A stretch of DNA of 64,000 nt, from contig NZ_CAHJXQ010000005.1 of the NCBI RefSeq assembly GCF_903645325.1, positions 1-64,000 on the forward strand, given 5' to 3'. The notes beneath the pieces are model-generated. The model did not search any database and was not told where the DNA came from. It saw only the letters and a program-made list of their open reading frames with translations. Positions 8,880 through 17,891 of this stretch are shown in pieces (positions within the stretch are counted from its first letter, which is position 1; every line of letters begins with the position of its first letter). The position numbers were made by a program, and so were the translations under genes. The DNA is from Microbacterium tenebrionis (GTDB lineage Bacteria; Actinomycetota; Actinomycetes; Actinomycetales; Microbacteriaceae).

Positions 8880-8908
8880 TGGAGAGCGGCGGGCCCCACC
8901 ACTCTCCA
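8880..8908. promoter_or_regulatory. Inverted repeat upstream of the MerR gene
   Basis: TGGAGAG (8880-8886) and CTCTCCA (8902-8908) are perfect 7-base arms around a 15-base centre in the 273-bp gap between merR and purS. The size suits a MerR-dimer site placed in a promoter spacer. No other feature stands out in the rest of this gap. Function is inferred. Confidence 0.4.
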
Positions 8909-9129
8909 CGGTGCGAGATCTGTGCCAAGACTCTAGCCTGCCTTGTGCAGGGACACCCTCGCCGCTGGGGAACAGGGTGCGGGATCGTCGATGAGCATCG
9001 CTCTCGACGCGCCTGGGCGGATGACCGGGGGGTTCCAACGTCCGCCCGGGCAGCCTCTCCCGGCATCGGCCCCGCAGCCTGGGCGATAGACTGAGCCCGC
9101 CCGCCATCCCGCGACATCCGGAGCCGTTC

Positions 9130-9378
9130 ATGCCCACCATCGTCGTCGACGTCATGCCCAAGTCCGAACTGCTCGACCCGCAGGGGAAGGCCGTCTCCGG
9201 TGCGTTCGCGCGCCTGGGCGTCACGGACTTCAGCGACGTCCGCATCGGCAAGCGCTTCGAGCTCACGGTCGACGGCGAGGTGACCGACGAGGTGCTCGCC
9301 GCGGCCGAGAAGGTCGCCGGCGACGTCCTGTCGAACTCGGTCATCGAGGACGTCGTGGGCATCGAGGTCGTCCAGTGA
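9130..9378 (+). CDS. purS: Phosphoribosylformylglycinamidine synthase subunit PurS
   Basis: 82 residues, exactly the size of the small PurS subunit. It contains [18 protein letters not shown] at residues 5-22, the conserved start of the family, then VRIGKRFEL near 37 and the ending [13 protein letters not shown]. PurS bridges PurQ and PurL in the enzyme that converts FGAR to FGAM with glutamine as nitrogen source (fourth step of purine synthesis). Its stop overlaps the GTG start of purQ (GTGA), so the two are translationally coupled. This gene looks intact although purQ is damaged. Confidence 0.96.
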   Translation: MPTIVVDVMPKSELLDPQGKAVSGAFARLGVTDFSDVRIGKRFELTVDGEVTDEVLAAAEKVAGDVLSNSVIEDVVGIEVVQ

Positions 9379-10108
9379 CGCAAGGAACGGCCGCGACCGG
9401 CAAGAGGACCGTCCGCATCGGGGTCATCACCTGGCCGGGATCGCTCGACGATCGTGACGCGCAGCGCGCCGTCCGCCTTGCCGGCGCCGAACCGGTCGCC
9501 CTGTGGCACGGCTCGCACGACCTCGAGGGCGTCGACGCACTGGTGCTGCCCGGTGGATTCAGCTACGGAGACTACCTGCGCTCGGGCGCGATCGCCGCGC
9601 TCTCGCCGATCATGGCCGAGGTGAAGGATGCCGCCGCGAAGGGCATGCCCGTGCTCGGCATCTGCAACGGCTTCCAGATGCTCGTCGAGGCGCACCTGCT
9701 GCCCGGCGGACTCATCCGCAACGATCACCAGCACTTCGTGCGACGCGATCAGAAGCTCACGGTCGCGAACTCCGACACCGCGTGGACCAATACGTTCAAG
9801 ACGGGTCAGGAGATCGTCATCCCCCTGAAGAACGGCGAGGGCGGCTACATCGCCGACGACGAGACGCTCGACCGGCTCGAGGGCGAGGGGCTGGTGGCCT
9901 TCCGCTACGCCGGGGTCAACCGAACGGTCGGCGCGCGACATCGCCGGCGTCACGAACGAGGCGGGCAACGTCGTGGGCCTCATGCCGCATCCGGAGCACG
10001 CCACGGAGCCGGGCCGGCCCCGACACGTCGGCGGCCATGCGCTCCGGCACCGACGGCCTCGGCTTCTTCGCGAGCGCCATCGCCGCCGTCGCCCGCGTCG
10101 CGGCGTAG
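9375..10108 (+). pseudogene. purQ: PurQ (FGAM synthase glutaminase subunit) with several small indels in the last third
   Basis: Residues 1-182 read as a normal class I glutamine amidotransferase: [20 protein letters not shown], the [13 protein letters not shown] oxyanion region and the catalytic cysteine in LGICNGFQM. From about 9921 the frame is lost. The expected [18 protein letters not shown] is found only by inserting one C after 9920 and one near 9927. The expected His/Glu segment [12 protein letters not shown] then reads in a second frame, and the tail [20 protein letters not shown] reads in a third frame after about 10013, where two bases seem missing. No single frame gives a working enzyme. 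Since PurQ is needed for purine synthesis and purS is intact, sequencing or assembly error is the likeliest cause. Confidence 0.88.
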
Positions 10109-10209
10109 ATCCCGCTCAGACCGAGCCGAGGAAGAACGACCCATCGTAGAAGTGCCAGGCGATGGCGGATGCTCCGGCGAGCACCCACTGCGGTCGATAG
10201 GGTCGAAGG

Positions 10210-11136
10210 GTGAGACTCTTCGTCACCGTACCCACAGCTCGGCTGGCCGAGGACCTCGGCACCCTCCCCGAGGGGGTCGAGCTCGAGATCTGGGATCTCG
10301 AGTTCCCCGCCCCGCGCGAGCGCATCGACCTCGTGGTCGGTCCGTACATGGGCGGCACGAAGGCTCTCGGCGCTCTCGCCGGCCTCGACATCGGTCTCGT
10401 GCAGAGCCAGTCCATCGGCTACGACGGCGTCGAGGACACCCTGCCCGCCGGCATCCCGTTCGCGAACGCCGCGAGCGTGCACGAGACCTCGACGGCAGAG
10501 CTCGCGCTCGCCCTCACGCTCGCCGCGCAGCGTCAGCTCCCCCGGTTCGTGCTCGCTCAGCAGAGCGGCCAGTGGTCGCCGGTGTTCGCCGAGAGCCTCG
10601 CGGATCGCAAGGTGCTGCTGGTCGGCTTCGGCGGCGTCGGCGAGGCGATCGCGATGCGCCTGGAGCCCTTCGAGGTCGACATGACCGTCGTGGCCCGGAC
10701 CGCGAGGCCGGTCTGGCACGAGCGACTGGGGCGCGTGCAGGTGCACGCGATCGATGAGCTCCCGGCGCTGCTGCCCGATGCCGAGATCGTCATCCTCGCC
10801 CTCCCCGGCGGACCCGAGACCCGCCACCTGTTCGACGACGGGATGCTCGGCCGCATGGCCGACGGCGCGCTGCTGGTCAACGTCGGCCGCGGCACGCTGG
10901 TCGACAACGACGCGCTCGCCCGCCAGCAGGGTCGCATCCGCGCCGCACTGGACGTGCTCGACCCCGAGCCGCTGCCGGCGGAGCATCCGCTGTGGAGCAC
11001 ACCCGGAGTCCTCATCGCGCCGCACGTCGGTGGGGCATCCACCGCCATGAATCCGCGGATCACGCGCCTGATCCGCAAGCAGATCGAGCGGATGCTGCGC
11101 GGCGAGACCCCCGCGAACATCGTCATCGACGGCTGA
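10210..11136 (+). CDS. NAD-binding 2-hydroxyacid dehydrogenase
   Basis: 308 residues, full length for the D-isomer-specific 2-hydroxyacid dehydrogenase family. The Rossmann motif [20 protein letters not shown] lies near 134-153; the substrate-domain [20 protein letters not shown] near 86-105 and the nucleotide-domain [13 protein letters not shown] near 226-238 (with the usual arginine) are present. The last family residues are PHVGGAST, with the catalytic histidine near 270. It probably reduces a 2-keto acid such as glyoxylate, hydroxypyruvate or phenylpyruvate with NAD(P)H; the exact substrate is not readable. The start is GTG 10210, with GAAGG directly before it. It stands alone between purQ and the alpha-glucosidase. 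Confidence 0.88.
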   Translation: MRLFVTVPTARLAEDLGTLPEGVELEIWDLEFPAPRERIDLVVGPYMGGTKALGALAGLDIGLVQSQSIGYDGVEDTLPAGIPFANAASVHETSTAELALALTLAAQRQLPRFVLAQQSGQWSPVFAESLADRKVLLVGFGGVGEAIAMRLEPFEVDMTVVARTARPVWHERLGRVQVHAIDELPALLPDAEIVILALPGGPETRHLFDDGMLGRMADGALLVNVGRGTLVDNDALARQQGRIRAALDVLDPEPLPAEHPLWSTPGVLIAPHVGGASTAMNPRITRLIRKQIERMLRGETPANIVIDG

Positions 11137-11172
11137 ACATCGAACCGATTCGATCCGCACGGTAGCGCGTCT

Positions 11173-11184
11173 GTAAGCGCTTGC
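11173..11184. promoter_or_regulatory. LacI-type operator upstream of the GH13 alpha-glucosidase
   Basis: GTAAGCGCTTGC has a perfect AAGCGCTT core and a CG centre, the usual form of LacI-family operators (compare TGCAAGCGCTTGCA sites of maltose repressors). It ends 14 bp before the GH13 start. The LacI gene directly downstream of that enzyme is the obvious binder. Confidence 0.6.
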
Positions 11185-11198
11185 CGTAGGCTCGAGCC

Positions 11199-12860
11199 AT
11201 GACAGAGCTCGAACAGTTCGCAGCCCCCGGTTCCGAGTGGTGGCGCAGCGCCGTCATCTACCAGATCTACCCCCGCTCCTTCGCCGATGCCTCCGGCGAC
11301 GGCATCGGCGACCTGCCCGGCATCACCAGCCGCCTGGACGCGCTGAAGGACCTCGGCATCGACGCGATCTGGCTGAGCCCGTTCATGACGAGCCCGCAGA
11401 AGGACGCCGGTTACGACGTCGCCGACTACCGCGACGTCGACCCGATCTTCGGCACCCTGGCCGACTTCGACGAGATGCTCGCGCAGGCCCACGCCCGCGG
11501 CATCCGCGTCATCGTCGACCTCGTCCCCAATCACTCCTCCGACCAGCACGCCTGGTTCCAGCAGGCGCTGAAGGCGGCCCCCGGCAGCCCCGAGCGCGCC
11601 CGCTACATCTTCCGCGACGGCAAGGGCGAGAACGGCGAGCTGCCTCCGAACAACTGGGAGAGCGTCTTCGGCGGCGGCCAATGGACCCGCATCACCGAGC
11701 CCGACGGCAGCCCTGGCCAGTGGTACCTGCACATCTTCGATGTCTCCCAGCCCGACTTCGACTGGACGAACGACGAGGTCCGCGAGGAGTTCCGCGGCAT
11801 CCTGCGCTTCTGGCTCGATCGTGGCGTCGACGGCTTCCGCGTCGACGTGGCGCACGGCATGATCAAGAAGGACGGCCTGCCCGACTACACGCCCCCGGCC
11901 GATGCCGACTCGATGGGCGGCGGCGAGGACGACGTGCCGTACTGGGGTCAGGACGGCGTGCACGACATCTACCGCGACTGGCACGAGGTGCTCGCCGAAT
12001 ACGACGGCGACCGCGCGCTGTGCGGTGAGGCGTGGCTGCCGACGCTGAAGAAGACGGCGCTGTGGGTGCGCCCCGACGAGATGCACCAGACGTTCAACTT
12101 CCCGTACATGATGACCGAGTGGGATGCCGAGAAGATCCGCGACATCATCCGCGAGTCGCTCGACGAGTTCGGCGGTGTCGGAGCCCCGAGCACCTGGGTG
12201 CTGTCGAACCACGACGTGATCCGCCATGCCTCGCGGCTGGCGCTGACCGCCGACAGCCCGCAGGGCGACGGCATCGGGCCGAAGTCCCAGGGCAAGCCCG
12301 ACCAGGCGACCGGTCTCGCGCGCGCCCGTGCGGCGACGACCGTCATGCTGGCGCTGCCCGGTTCGTCGTACCTGTACCAGGGCGAGGAGCTCGGACTCCC
12401 CGAGGCCATGGAGATCCCCGACGAATTCCGTCAGGACCCGACCTGGTTCCGCACGAACGGCGAGCGCTACGGCCGCGACGGATGCCGCGTGCCGCTGCCC
12501 TGGGAGGCGGACGCCCCCGCCTTCGGCTTCAGCCCCACGGGCGCCTCGTGGCTGCCGCAGCCGGCCGAGTGGGCGTTGTTCGCGCGCGACGCCGAAGAGG
12601 GGGATGCCGCATCCACCCTCAACCTGTACAAGCGGCTGCTGACCCTGCGCCGCGAGCGCGAACTCGGCACCGGGTCGCTCGTGTGGGAGGACCTCGGCGA
12701 GAACGCGGTCGCGTTCCGTCGCGGCGACCTGCACGTGGCCATGAACCTCGGCGCAGAGCCGCTCGAGCTCGGCGAGGGCGTCTCCTTCGTCGTGCAGAGC
12801 CAGCCGTTCGAGGGCACCGCGTTGCCGACCGACCACGCCGTCTGGTACACGAAGGCCTGA
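11199..12860 (+). CDS. GH13 alpha-glucosidase
   Basis: 553 residues. The chain starts with the alpha-glucosidase signature AVIYQIYPRSFADASGDGIG (residues 18-37). The GH13 catalytic residues are in GFRVDVAHG (nucleophile D216), LCGEAW (acid/base E277) and SNHDV (transition-state H338-D339), with DLVPNHSS near 107 as region I. The C-terminal part forms the usual beta domain. There is no signal peptide, so it hydrolyses imported maltose, isomaltose or short alpha-glucans in the cytoplasm; the exact linkage preference is not certain. A LacI operator precedes it and the lacI gene follows 11 bp after its stop, so the two form an autoregulated pair. Confidence 0.94.
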   Translation: MTELEQFAAPGSEWWRSAVIYQIYPRSFADASGDGIGDLPGITSRLDALKDLGIDAIWLSPFMTSPQKDAGYDVADYRDVDPIFGTLADFDEMLAQAHARGIRVIVDLVPNHSSDQHAWFQQALKAAPGSPERARYIFRDGKGENGELPPNNWESVFGGGQWTRITEPDGSPGQWYLHIFDVSQPDFDWTNDEVREEFRGILRFWLDRGVDGFRVDVAHGMIKKDGLPDYTPPADADSMGGGEDDVPYWGQDGVHDIYRDWHEVLAEYDGDRALCGEAWLPTLKKTALWVRPDEMHQTFNFPYMMTEWDAEKIRDIIRESLDEFGGVGAPSTWVLSNHDVIRHASRLALTADSPQGDGIGPKSQGKPDQATGLARARAATTVMLALPGSSYLYQGEELGLPEAMEIPDEFRQDPTWFRTNGERYGRDGCRVPLPWEADAPAFGFSPTGASWLPQPAEWALFARDAEEGDAASTLNLYKRLLTLRRERELGTGSLVWEDLGENAVAFRRGDLHVAMNLGAEPLELGEGVSFVVQSQPFEGTALPTDHAVWYTKA

Positions 12861-12871
12861 GCAGACGCCAG

Positions 12872-13885
12872 ATGGTGAGCATCGATGAGGTCGCGCGGAA
12901 GGCCGGGCTGTCCACGGCCACGGTCTCCCGCGCCCTCAGCGGTCGCGGCTACGTCTCGGCGGCGTCACGCGAGAAGGTGCTGCTCGCCGCGCAGGAGCTC
13001 GGCTACGTCGTCTCCTCCCGCGCGTCGAGCCTCGCCTCGGGCCGCACGCGCAACATCGGCGTGATCGTCCCGTACCTCGACCGGTGGTTCTTCAGCATGG
13101 TGCTCTCCGGGGTCTCCAGCGCCCTCATGAAGCACGGTTACGACATCACCCTGTACAACATCACCGCCGACAGCGACGCCCGCAAGGACGTGTTCGAGAC
13201 GGCCCTGCGCCGCCAACGGGTCGATGCCGTGATCGCCGTGGCGATCGAGCTCGACGAGGACGAGACGGAGCACCTGCTGGCACTCGACCTGCCGGTCATC
13301 GCGATCGGAGGGCCGAACCCGGCCCTGGACACGCTGTCCATGGACGACGTCGCCCTCGCACGCCTGGCCACCGAGCACCTGCTCGGGCTCGGGCACACCG
13401 AGATCGCCCACATCGGCGCGAACCCCGAGTTCGACATCGACTTCCACATCCCCACCAACCGCCGGCTCGGATTCGAGCAGGCGCTGGCGGACGCCGGCAT
13501 CGCGCCGAACCCGGCCTACCTCGAACCCGCCGACTTCACGGTCGATGGCGGCTACCGGGCTGCCAAGCAGCTGCTCGGACGGCCCGGTCCACGGCCGACC
13601 GCGGTGTTCGCGGCATCCGATGAGATGGCGATCGGCGCCGTGCTCGCGGCGCGCGACCTCGGCTACCGGGTGCCGGAGGACCTCTCGGTCGTCGGGATCG
13701 ACGGCCACGAGCTCGGCGAGTTCTTCCGTCTGACGACCGTCGACCAGTTCCCGCTAGCGCAGGGCGAGCGGGCGGCGGATGCCGTACTGGCCAAGCTCGA
13801 GTCGAGCGACGAGCCCACCGCGCACGGCGAGCTGCCCTTCGAGCTCATCGTCCGCGGCACGACGGCCCGGCTTCCGAAGGCCTGA
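12872..13885 (+). CDS. LacI-family regulator of the alpha-glucosidase
   Basis: 337 residues from the ATG at 12872. The helix-turn-helix reads SIDEVARKAGLSTATVSRAL (3-22), followed by the SSRASSLASGRT hinge and the sugar-binding domain with VFAASDEMAIGAVLAARDLG near 246-265. It lies 11 bp downstream of the GH13 gene, and the predicted operator lies before that gene, so it is most likely a repressor released by an alpha-glucoside. The open frame extends upstream through the whole alpha-glucosidase, but that translation is arginine-rich shadow sequence. A GTG right after the ATG is an equal alternative start. Confidence 0.9.
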   Translation: MVSIDEVARKAGLSTATVSRALSGRGYVSAASREKVLLAAQELGYVVSSRASSLASGRTRNIGVIVPYLDRWFFSMVLSGVSSALMKHGYDITLYNITADSDARKDVFETALRRQRVDAVIAVAIELDEDETEHLLALDLPVIAIGGPNPALDTLSMDDVALARLATEHLLGLGHTEIAHIGANPEFDIDFHIPTNRRLGFEQALADAGIAPNPAYLEPADFTVDGGYRAAKQLLGRPGPRPTAVFAASDEMAIGAVLAARDLGYRVPEDLSVVGIDGHELGEFFRLTTVDQFPLAQGERAADAVLAKLESSDEPTAHGELPFELIVRGTTARLPKA

Positions 13886-13930
13886 ACGGAGTCGAAGCCG
13901 CACAGCTCCCACGCTAAACTGGTCCGCGGA

Positions 13931-13980
13931 GCGTCGGGAAGCCTGGTCGACATGTACTGCTGTCGACCCGAAAGGCGCCC
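13931..13980 (+). ncRNA. Structured leader of nhaA, candidate cis-regulatory RNA
   Basis: The 50 bases before nhaA can fold into a compact hairpin. GGTCGACA (13945-13952) pairs perfectly with TGTCGACC (13961-13968) over an 8-base loop. Just outside, GCCT (13941-13944) pairs with AGGC (13973-13976), leaving CGAA unpaired. The AGGC strand includes the probable ribosome binding site GAAAGG (13970-13975), so folding would hide it. A competing pairing CGGG (13935-13938) with CCCG (13967-13970) could open it. This is the design of a translational riboswitch. Ion-sensing RNAs (nhaA-I, Li+/Na+ classes) are known before nhaA genes elsewhere, but membership here is not established. Confidence 0.5.
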
Positions 13981-15252
13981 ATGTCGCGCATCCGCTCCTT
14001 GTTCCCCTCGTCCTCCGCCTCGGAGTCGATCCGCATCGGCGAGATCCTCCGCAAGGAGACCGTCGGCGGCATCCTGCTCGTCGCCTGCGCCGTCGTCGCG
14101 CTGGTCTGGGCGAACTCGCCATGGGCCGAGACGTACTTCGCGGTCCGTGACTTCGAAGTCGGATACGAGCCCTGGCACCTGAGCCTGAGCATCGGGGCCT
14201 GGGCGGCGGACGGTCTGCTGGCGATCTTCTTCTTCCTCGTCGGTCTCGAGCTCAAGCGCGAGTTCGTCAGCGGTGACCTGCGCCGTTTCAGTACGGCGGT
14301 CGTGCCGATCGTCGCCGCCGTCGGCGGTGTCGCCGTGCCCGCCCTGATCTACCTGGCCGTCACGGCCGGCTCCGCTGAGGCATCCCGCGGATGGGCGATC
14401 CCGACCGCGACCGACATCGCCTTCGCCGTCGCCGTGCTCGCCGTGATCGGCTCGCACCTGCCCAGCGCCCTGCGGATCTTCCTGCTCACCCTCGCCGTGG
14501 TCGACGACCTCATCGCGATCGGGATCATCGCGATCTTCTACACCGAGACGGTCGAGGTCGTCCCGCTCCTGCTCGCGCTCGGAGTGATCGCCGTCTACGG
14601 CACGATCGCGCAGCTGTACCGCCGCTTCTTCCGGCTGCGCCCCACCGCGGCCTGGTTCATCCTGCTTCCGATCGGGCTCGTCGCGTGGGCGCTGCTGCAC
14701 GCCTCCGGCATCCACGCGACGATCGCCGGCGTGCTGCTCGGATTCACGGTGCCCGTGCTGCACCGCAGAGCCGACCGCGGCGAGGATGCCGGGCCCGGCC
14801 TCGCCGAGGAGTTCGAGCACCGGTTCCGTCCGCTGTCGGCCGGGTTCGCCGTGCCGGTGTTCGCGTTCTTCTCGGCCGGCGTCGCGGTCGGCGGTGCGGA
14901 CGGGTTCGCCTCCGCGTTCTCCGACCCGATCGTCATCGGCATCATCGTCGCGCTCGTGGTCGGCAAGCCGCTCGGGATCACAGCCGCGACATGGATCATC
15001 ACCCGCATTCGGCGGATCGACCTCGACCCGGCACTGCGCTGGATCGACATCGCCGGGGTCGGCATCCTCGCCGGGATCGGATTCACGGTGTCGCTGCTGG
15101 TGGCCGAGCTCAGCTTCGCCGCGGGCAGCGCGGCGGCCGATCATGCCAAGGTCGCGGTACTCACGGCATCCGTGGTGGCCGCCGCCCTGGCGTCCGTCCT
15201 GCTGGGCGCACGCAACCGGCGGTACCGGCGGCACCGGAATCAGGACAGTTGA
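13981..15252 (+). CDS. nhaA: Na+/H+ antiporter NhaA
   Basis: 423 residues with about twelve membrane helices. Family landmarks: [19 protein letters not shown] near 82-100, [18 protein letters not shown] near 140-157, and [18 protein letters not shown] near 171-188, whose paired aspartates correspond to the ion-binding D163-D164 of the E. coli protein. NhaA exchanges internal Na+ (or Li+) for external protons at the cell membrane and supports growth in salt or at alkaline pH. The C-terminus is a short basic tail. A structured leader that can cover the ribosome binding site lies directly upstream. The gene converges on sulP, with a terminator hairpin between. Confidence 0.96.
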   Translation: MSRIRSLFPSSSASESIRIGEILRKETVGGILLVACAVVALVWANSPWAETYFAVRDFEVGYEPWHLSLSIGAWAADGLLAIFFFLVGLELKREFVSGDLRRFSTAVVPIVAAVGGVAVPALIYLAVTAGSAEASRGWAIPTATDIAFAVAVLAVIGSHLPSALRIFLLTLAVVDDLIAIGIIAIFYTETVEVVPLLLALGVIAVYGTIAQLYRRFFRLRPTAAWFILLPIGLVAWALLHASGIHATIAGVLLGFTVPVLHRRADRGEDAGPGLAEEFEHRFRPLSAGFAVPVFAFFSAGVAVGGADGFASAFSDPIVIGIIVALVVGKPLGITAATWIITRIRRIDLDPALRWIDIAGVGILAGIGFTVSLLVAELSFAAGSAAADHAKVAVLTASVVAAALASVLLGARNRRYRRHRNQDS

Positions 15253-15254
15253 CC

Positions 15255-15310
15255 GAGATCAGGATGATTCGGCGCGAAGGATCCTGATCCGGGGCACCCC
15301 TCCTGATCTC
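15255..15310. terminator. Hairpin between convergent nhaA and sulP
   Basis: GAGATCAGGA (15255-15264) is perfectly inverted as TCCTGATCTC (15301-15310), and an extra partial copy TCCTGATC sits at 15282-15289, so two alternative stems are possible. Its position just after nhaA and before the sulP stop suits a two-way terminator. No T-run follows, as is common in high-GC actinobacteria. Confidence 0.6.
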
Positions 15311-15325
15311 AGATGATGTCGCCGG

Positions 15326-16512
15326 TCAGGCCGGCGGAACCCCCCGCCCCCCGCTGAGCCGTCCGTGGAAGCGGCCGCTCGGCTCGTTGAGTCCGATGAG
15401 CTCGACCGTTTTGCCGTGCCGCACGTACTTGGTCTCGATGGCGTCGAGCGCGGCGACCGTCGACGCATCCCACACGTGCGAACGCGACAGGTCGATCACG
15501 ACGTGGTCCGGGTCGGTGCTGTACTCGAACTGGGTCGTGAGGTCGTTGCTGGAAGCGAAGAACAACTCGCCGTCGACGGCGTAGTGCGCAGCATCGGCCG
15601 TCACCGTGCGCGTGACGGTCGCGAAGCGCGCCACGCGCCTCACGAACAGGACGGATGCCGCGATCACTCCAGCCACGACCCCGATCGCCAGATTGAGGGT
15701 GATGACCACGGCGAGCACAGTCAGCACCATGACCGCGGTCTCGCTCTTCGGCATCCGCTTCAGCGTGGACGGGCGGATGCTGTGCCAGTCGAACGCCCCG
15801 ATCGCGACCATGATCATCACGGCGACGAGCGCGGCCATCGGGATCGTCGCGACGAAGTCGCCGAAGGCGACCACGAGCAGGAACAGGAAGACCCCCGCGA
15901 AGAACGTCGAGATGCGGGTGCGCGCGCCGGATTCCTTGACGTTGATCATCGTCTGCCCGATCACGGCGCATCCGCCCATGCCGCCGAAGATGCCCGACAG
16001 GATGTTGGCCGCGCCCTGCGCCCAGGCCTCGCGGGTCTTGCTCGAGTGGGTGTCGGTGATCTCGTCGACGAGCTTGGCGGTCAGCAGCGACTCCATGAGC
16101 CCGACGACCGCCATCGCGAGCGCGAACGGCGCGATGATCGTGAACGTCTCCCACGTGAACGGCACGTTCGGGATGAACAGCTCGGGGAGGCTCCGCGGAA
16201 GCTCGCCCTGGTCGCCGACCGTCGGCACCTGGATGGCGAGAACGATGACGACAGCGGTCACGATGATCACCGAAACCAGCGGTGCAGGAACCACTCTCGT
16301 GATGCGCGGCATGACGATCATCACGATGATGCCGAGCGCGACGAGCGGATACACCAGCCACGGCACGCCCAACAGGTGCGGCACCTGCGAGCTGAACACG
16401 AAGATCGCCAGCGCGTTGACGAACACCTCGGGGGTCAGATGCGGGGGCTCTTCAGCGCGGTGAGGACGGTGGGGTTCGACAGGTAACGGGCACGGTCGTC
16501 GAGGATGCTCAT
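15326..16512 (-). pseudogene. SulP-family anion transporter with internal deletion (STAS domain retained)
   Basis: The C-terminal 366 codons are intact SulP sequence: FVNALAIFVFSSQVPHLLG, then IFGGMGGCAVIGQTMINVKE near 145-165, more membrane helices and a cytoplasmic STAS domain ending DASTVAALDAIETKYVRHGK. The conserved N-terminal helices are missing. Directly upstream, from ATG 16512, a second frame encodes MSILDDRARYLSNPTVLTAL followed by KSPRI and a stop. This is the normal N-terminus of actinobacterial SulP proteins. One missing C would let it read SPRILTPEV and join in frame to FVNAL. So roughly the first hundred membrane residues are deleted and one base is lost. As read, it cannot make a normal bicarbonate/sulfate transporter. 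Confidence 0.82.
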
Positions 16513-16666
16513 GCGGACTCGGTGACCTTTCGAACCGGGGGAATGCTCCGAGTGGGGCAGGTCAACTGTAGCGAGACGAGCCAGTTCGCGATCCGCGCGA
16601 TCGTCAACGCCGTGCTGAAGCCGGGCCCCGCGCTGGAGACGTACGCACACAGCTAGGCTCGGCCCC

Positions 16667-17881
16667 ATGAGCATCGACCTCGACGCGCTGTACCGCGATC
16701 TGCACCAGCATCCCGAGCTGTCCTTCCAGGAGACCAGGACGGCCGGCATCGCCGCCTCGCACCTTCGAGACCTCGGGCTGGAGGTCGAGGAGAGCGTGGG
16801 CATCACCGGCGTCGTCGGCATCCTCCGCAACGGCGACGGCCCCGTCGTCTGGGCGCGCGCCGACATGGACGCGCTGCCCGTGGAAGAACTCACCGGCCTG
16901 CCGTACGCGAGCACCGCGACCGGCATCGATCCGGACGGCAACACCGTGCCGATCATGCACGCGTGCGGTCACGACATGCACGTGACGGCCATGATCGGCG
17001 CCGTCGAACGCCTGGTCGCCGAGCAGAGCGCCTGGTCGGGCACGCTCGTCGTGCTCATCCAGCCGGCCGAGGAGTACGGCGCCGGCGCCAGGGCGATGCT
17101 GGATGCAGGGCTCCTCAACCGCCTGCCGAAGCCCGATGTCGTGCTCGGGCAGCACGTCACTCCCCTGCCGGCCGGTGTGATCGGCGTGCGGCCGGGCCCG
17201 CAGATGGCGGCCGCCGACGGCATCACCGTCACGCTGCACGGCCGGGGCGGGCACGGCTCGCGCCCGCACACGACGATCGACCCGGTGGTCATGGCCGCCG
17301 CCACCGTGATGCGACTGCAGACGATCGCCTCGCGCGAGCTCGACCCGCGCGAGGTCGGCGTCGTCACGGTCGGCTCGTTCCACGCCGGCACCAAGAGCAA
17401 CATCATCCCCGCGGATGCGACGCTCGCCCTGAGCCTGCGCTACCCGGACGACGCCGCCCGCGCACAGATCATCGCGGCGGTCGAGCGGGTCGTGCGTGCG
17501 GAGGCCGCGGCATCCGGGGCAGAACGCGAGCCGGAGTTCCGCACCGAGCACACCCTGCCGCCGACCATCAACGACGCCGAGGCGACTGCGCGGGTGACCG
17601 CAGCGATGGAGCGCGCGCTCGGCGAAGGCACCGTGATCGACCCCGGCATGTTCACCGGCAGCGAGGACGTGTCGTGGTTCGCCCGTGATGCCGGAGTGCC
17701 GCTGGTGTTCTGGTTCTGGGGCGGGGTGGATCCCGAGGTGTTCGCGCAGGCGAAAGCCGCGGGGACGCTGTCGAGCAGCATCCCGACGAATCACTCGGCG
17801 TACTTCGCACCCGTCATGCACCCCACGATCGAGGTCGGAGTGACGGCGATGGCGACCGCGGTGCGCGAGTTCCTGGACTGA
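16667..17881 (+). CDS. M20-family amidohydrolase (hippurate hydrolase / IAA-amino acid hydrolase type)
   Basis: 404 residues of a peptidase M20D enzyme. It begins LYRDLHQHPELSFQETRTAG (7-26). Metal ligands are in HACGHDMH (about 101-108), in the glutamates of PAEEYGAGA near 132-140, in GQHVTPLPAG near 161, and in the late motif NHSAYFAP near 378-385. The dimerisation domain lies at about 180-300. Enzymes of this group remove acyl groups from amino acids, or cleave hippurate or auxin conjugates; which one applies here cannot be decided. No signal peptide is seen, so it acts in the cytoplasm. It is encoded alone and converges on the alarmone synthetase gene with only about 10 bp between the stops. 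Confidence 0.9.
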   Translation: MSIDLDALYRDLHQHPELSFQETRTAGIAASHLRDLGLEVEESVGITGVVGILRNGDGPVVWARADMDALPVEELTGLPYASTATGIDPDGNTVPIMHACGHDMHVTAMIGAVERLVAEQSAWSGTLVVLIQPAEEYGAGARAMLDAGLLNRLPKPDVVLGQHVTPLPAGVIGVRPGPQMAAADGITVTLHGRGGHGSRPHTTIDPVVMAAATVMRLQTIASRELDPREVGVVTVGSFHAGTKSNIIPADATLALSLRYPDDAARAQIIAAVERVVRAEAAASGAEREPEFRTEHTLPPTINDAEATARVTAAMERALGEGTVIDPGMFTGSEDVSWFARDAGVPLVFWFWGGVDPEVFAQAKAAGTLSSSIPTNHSAYFAPVMHPTIEVGVTAMATAVREFLD

Positions 17882-17891
17882 GAACGACCCC

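Noticed and set aside
10557..12836. 759-codon minus-strand frame opposite the GH13 gene
   Set aside because: Shadow of the alpha-glucosidase; composition is Arg/Ala/Val-rich and no domains are seen.
13931..13980. T-box, cobalamin or fluoride riboswitch before nhaA
   Set aside because: The T-box, cobalamin and crcB consensus cores were not found; only a short two-stem fold is supported.
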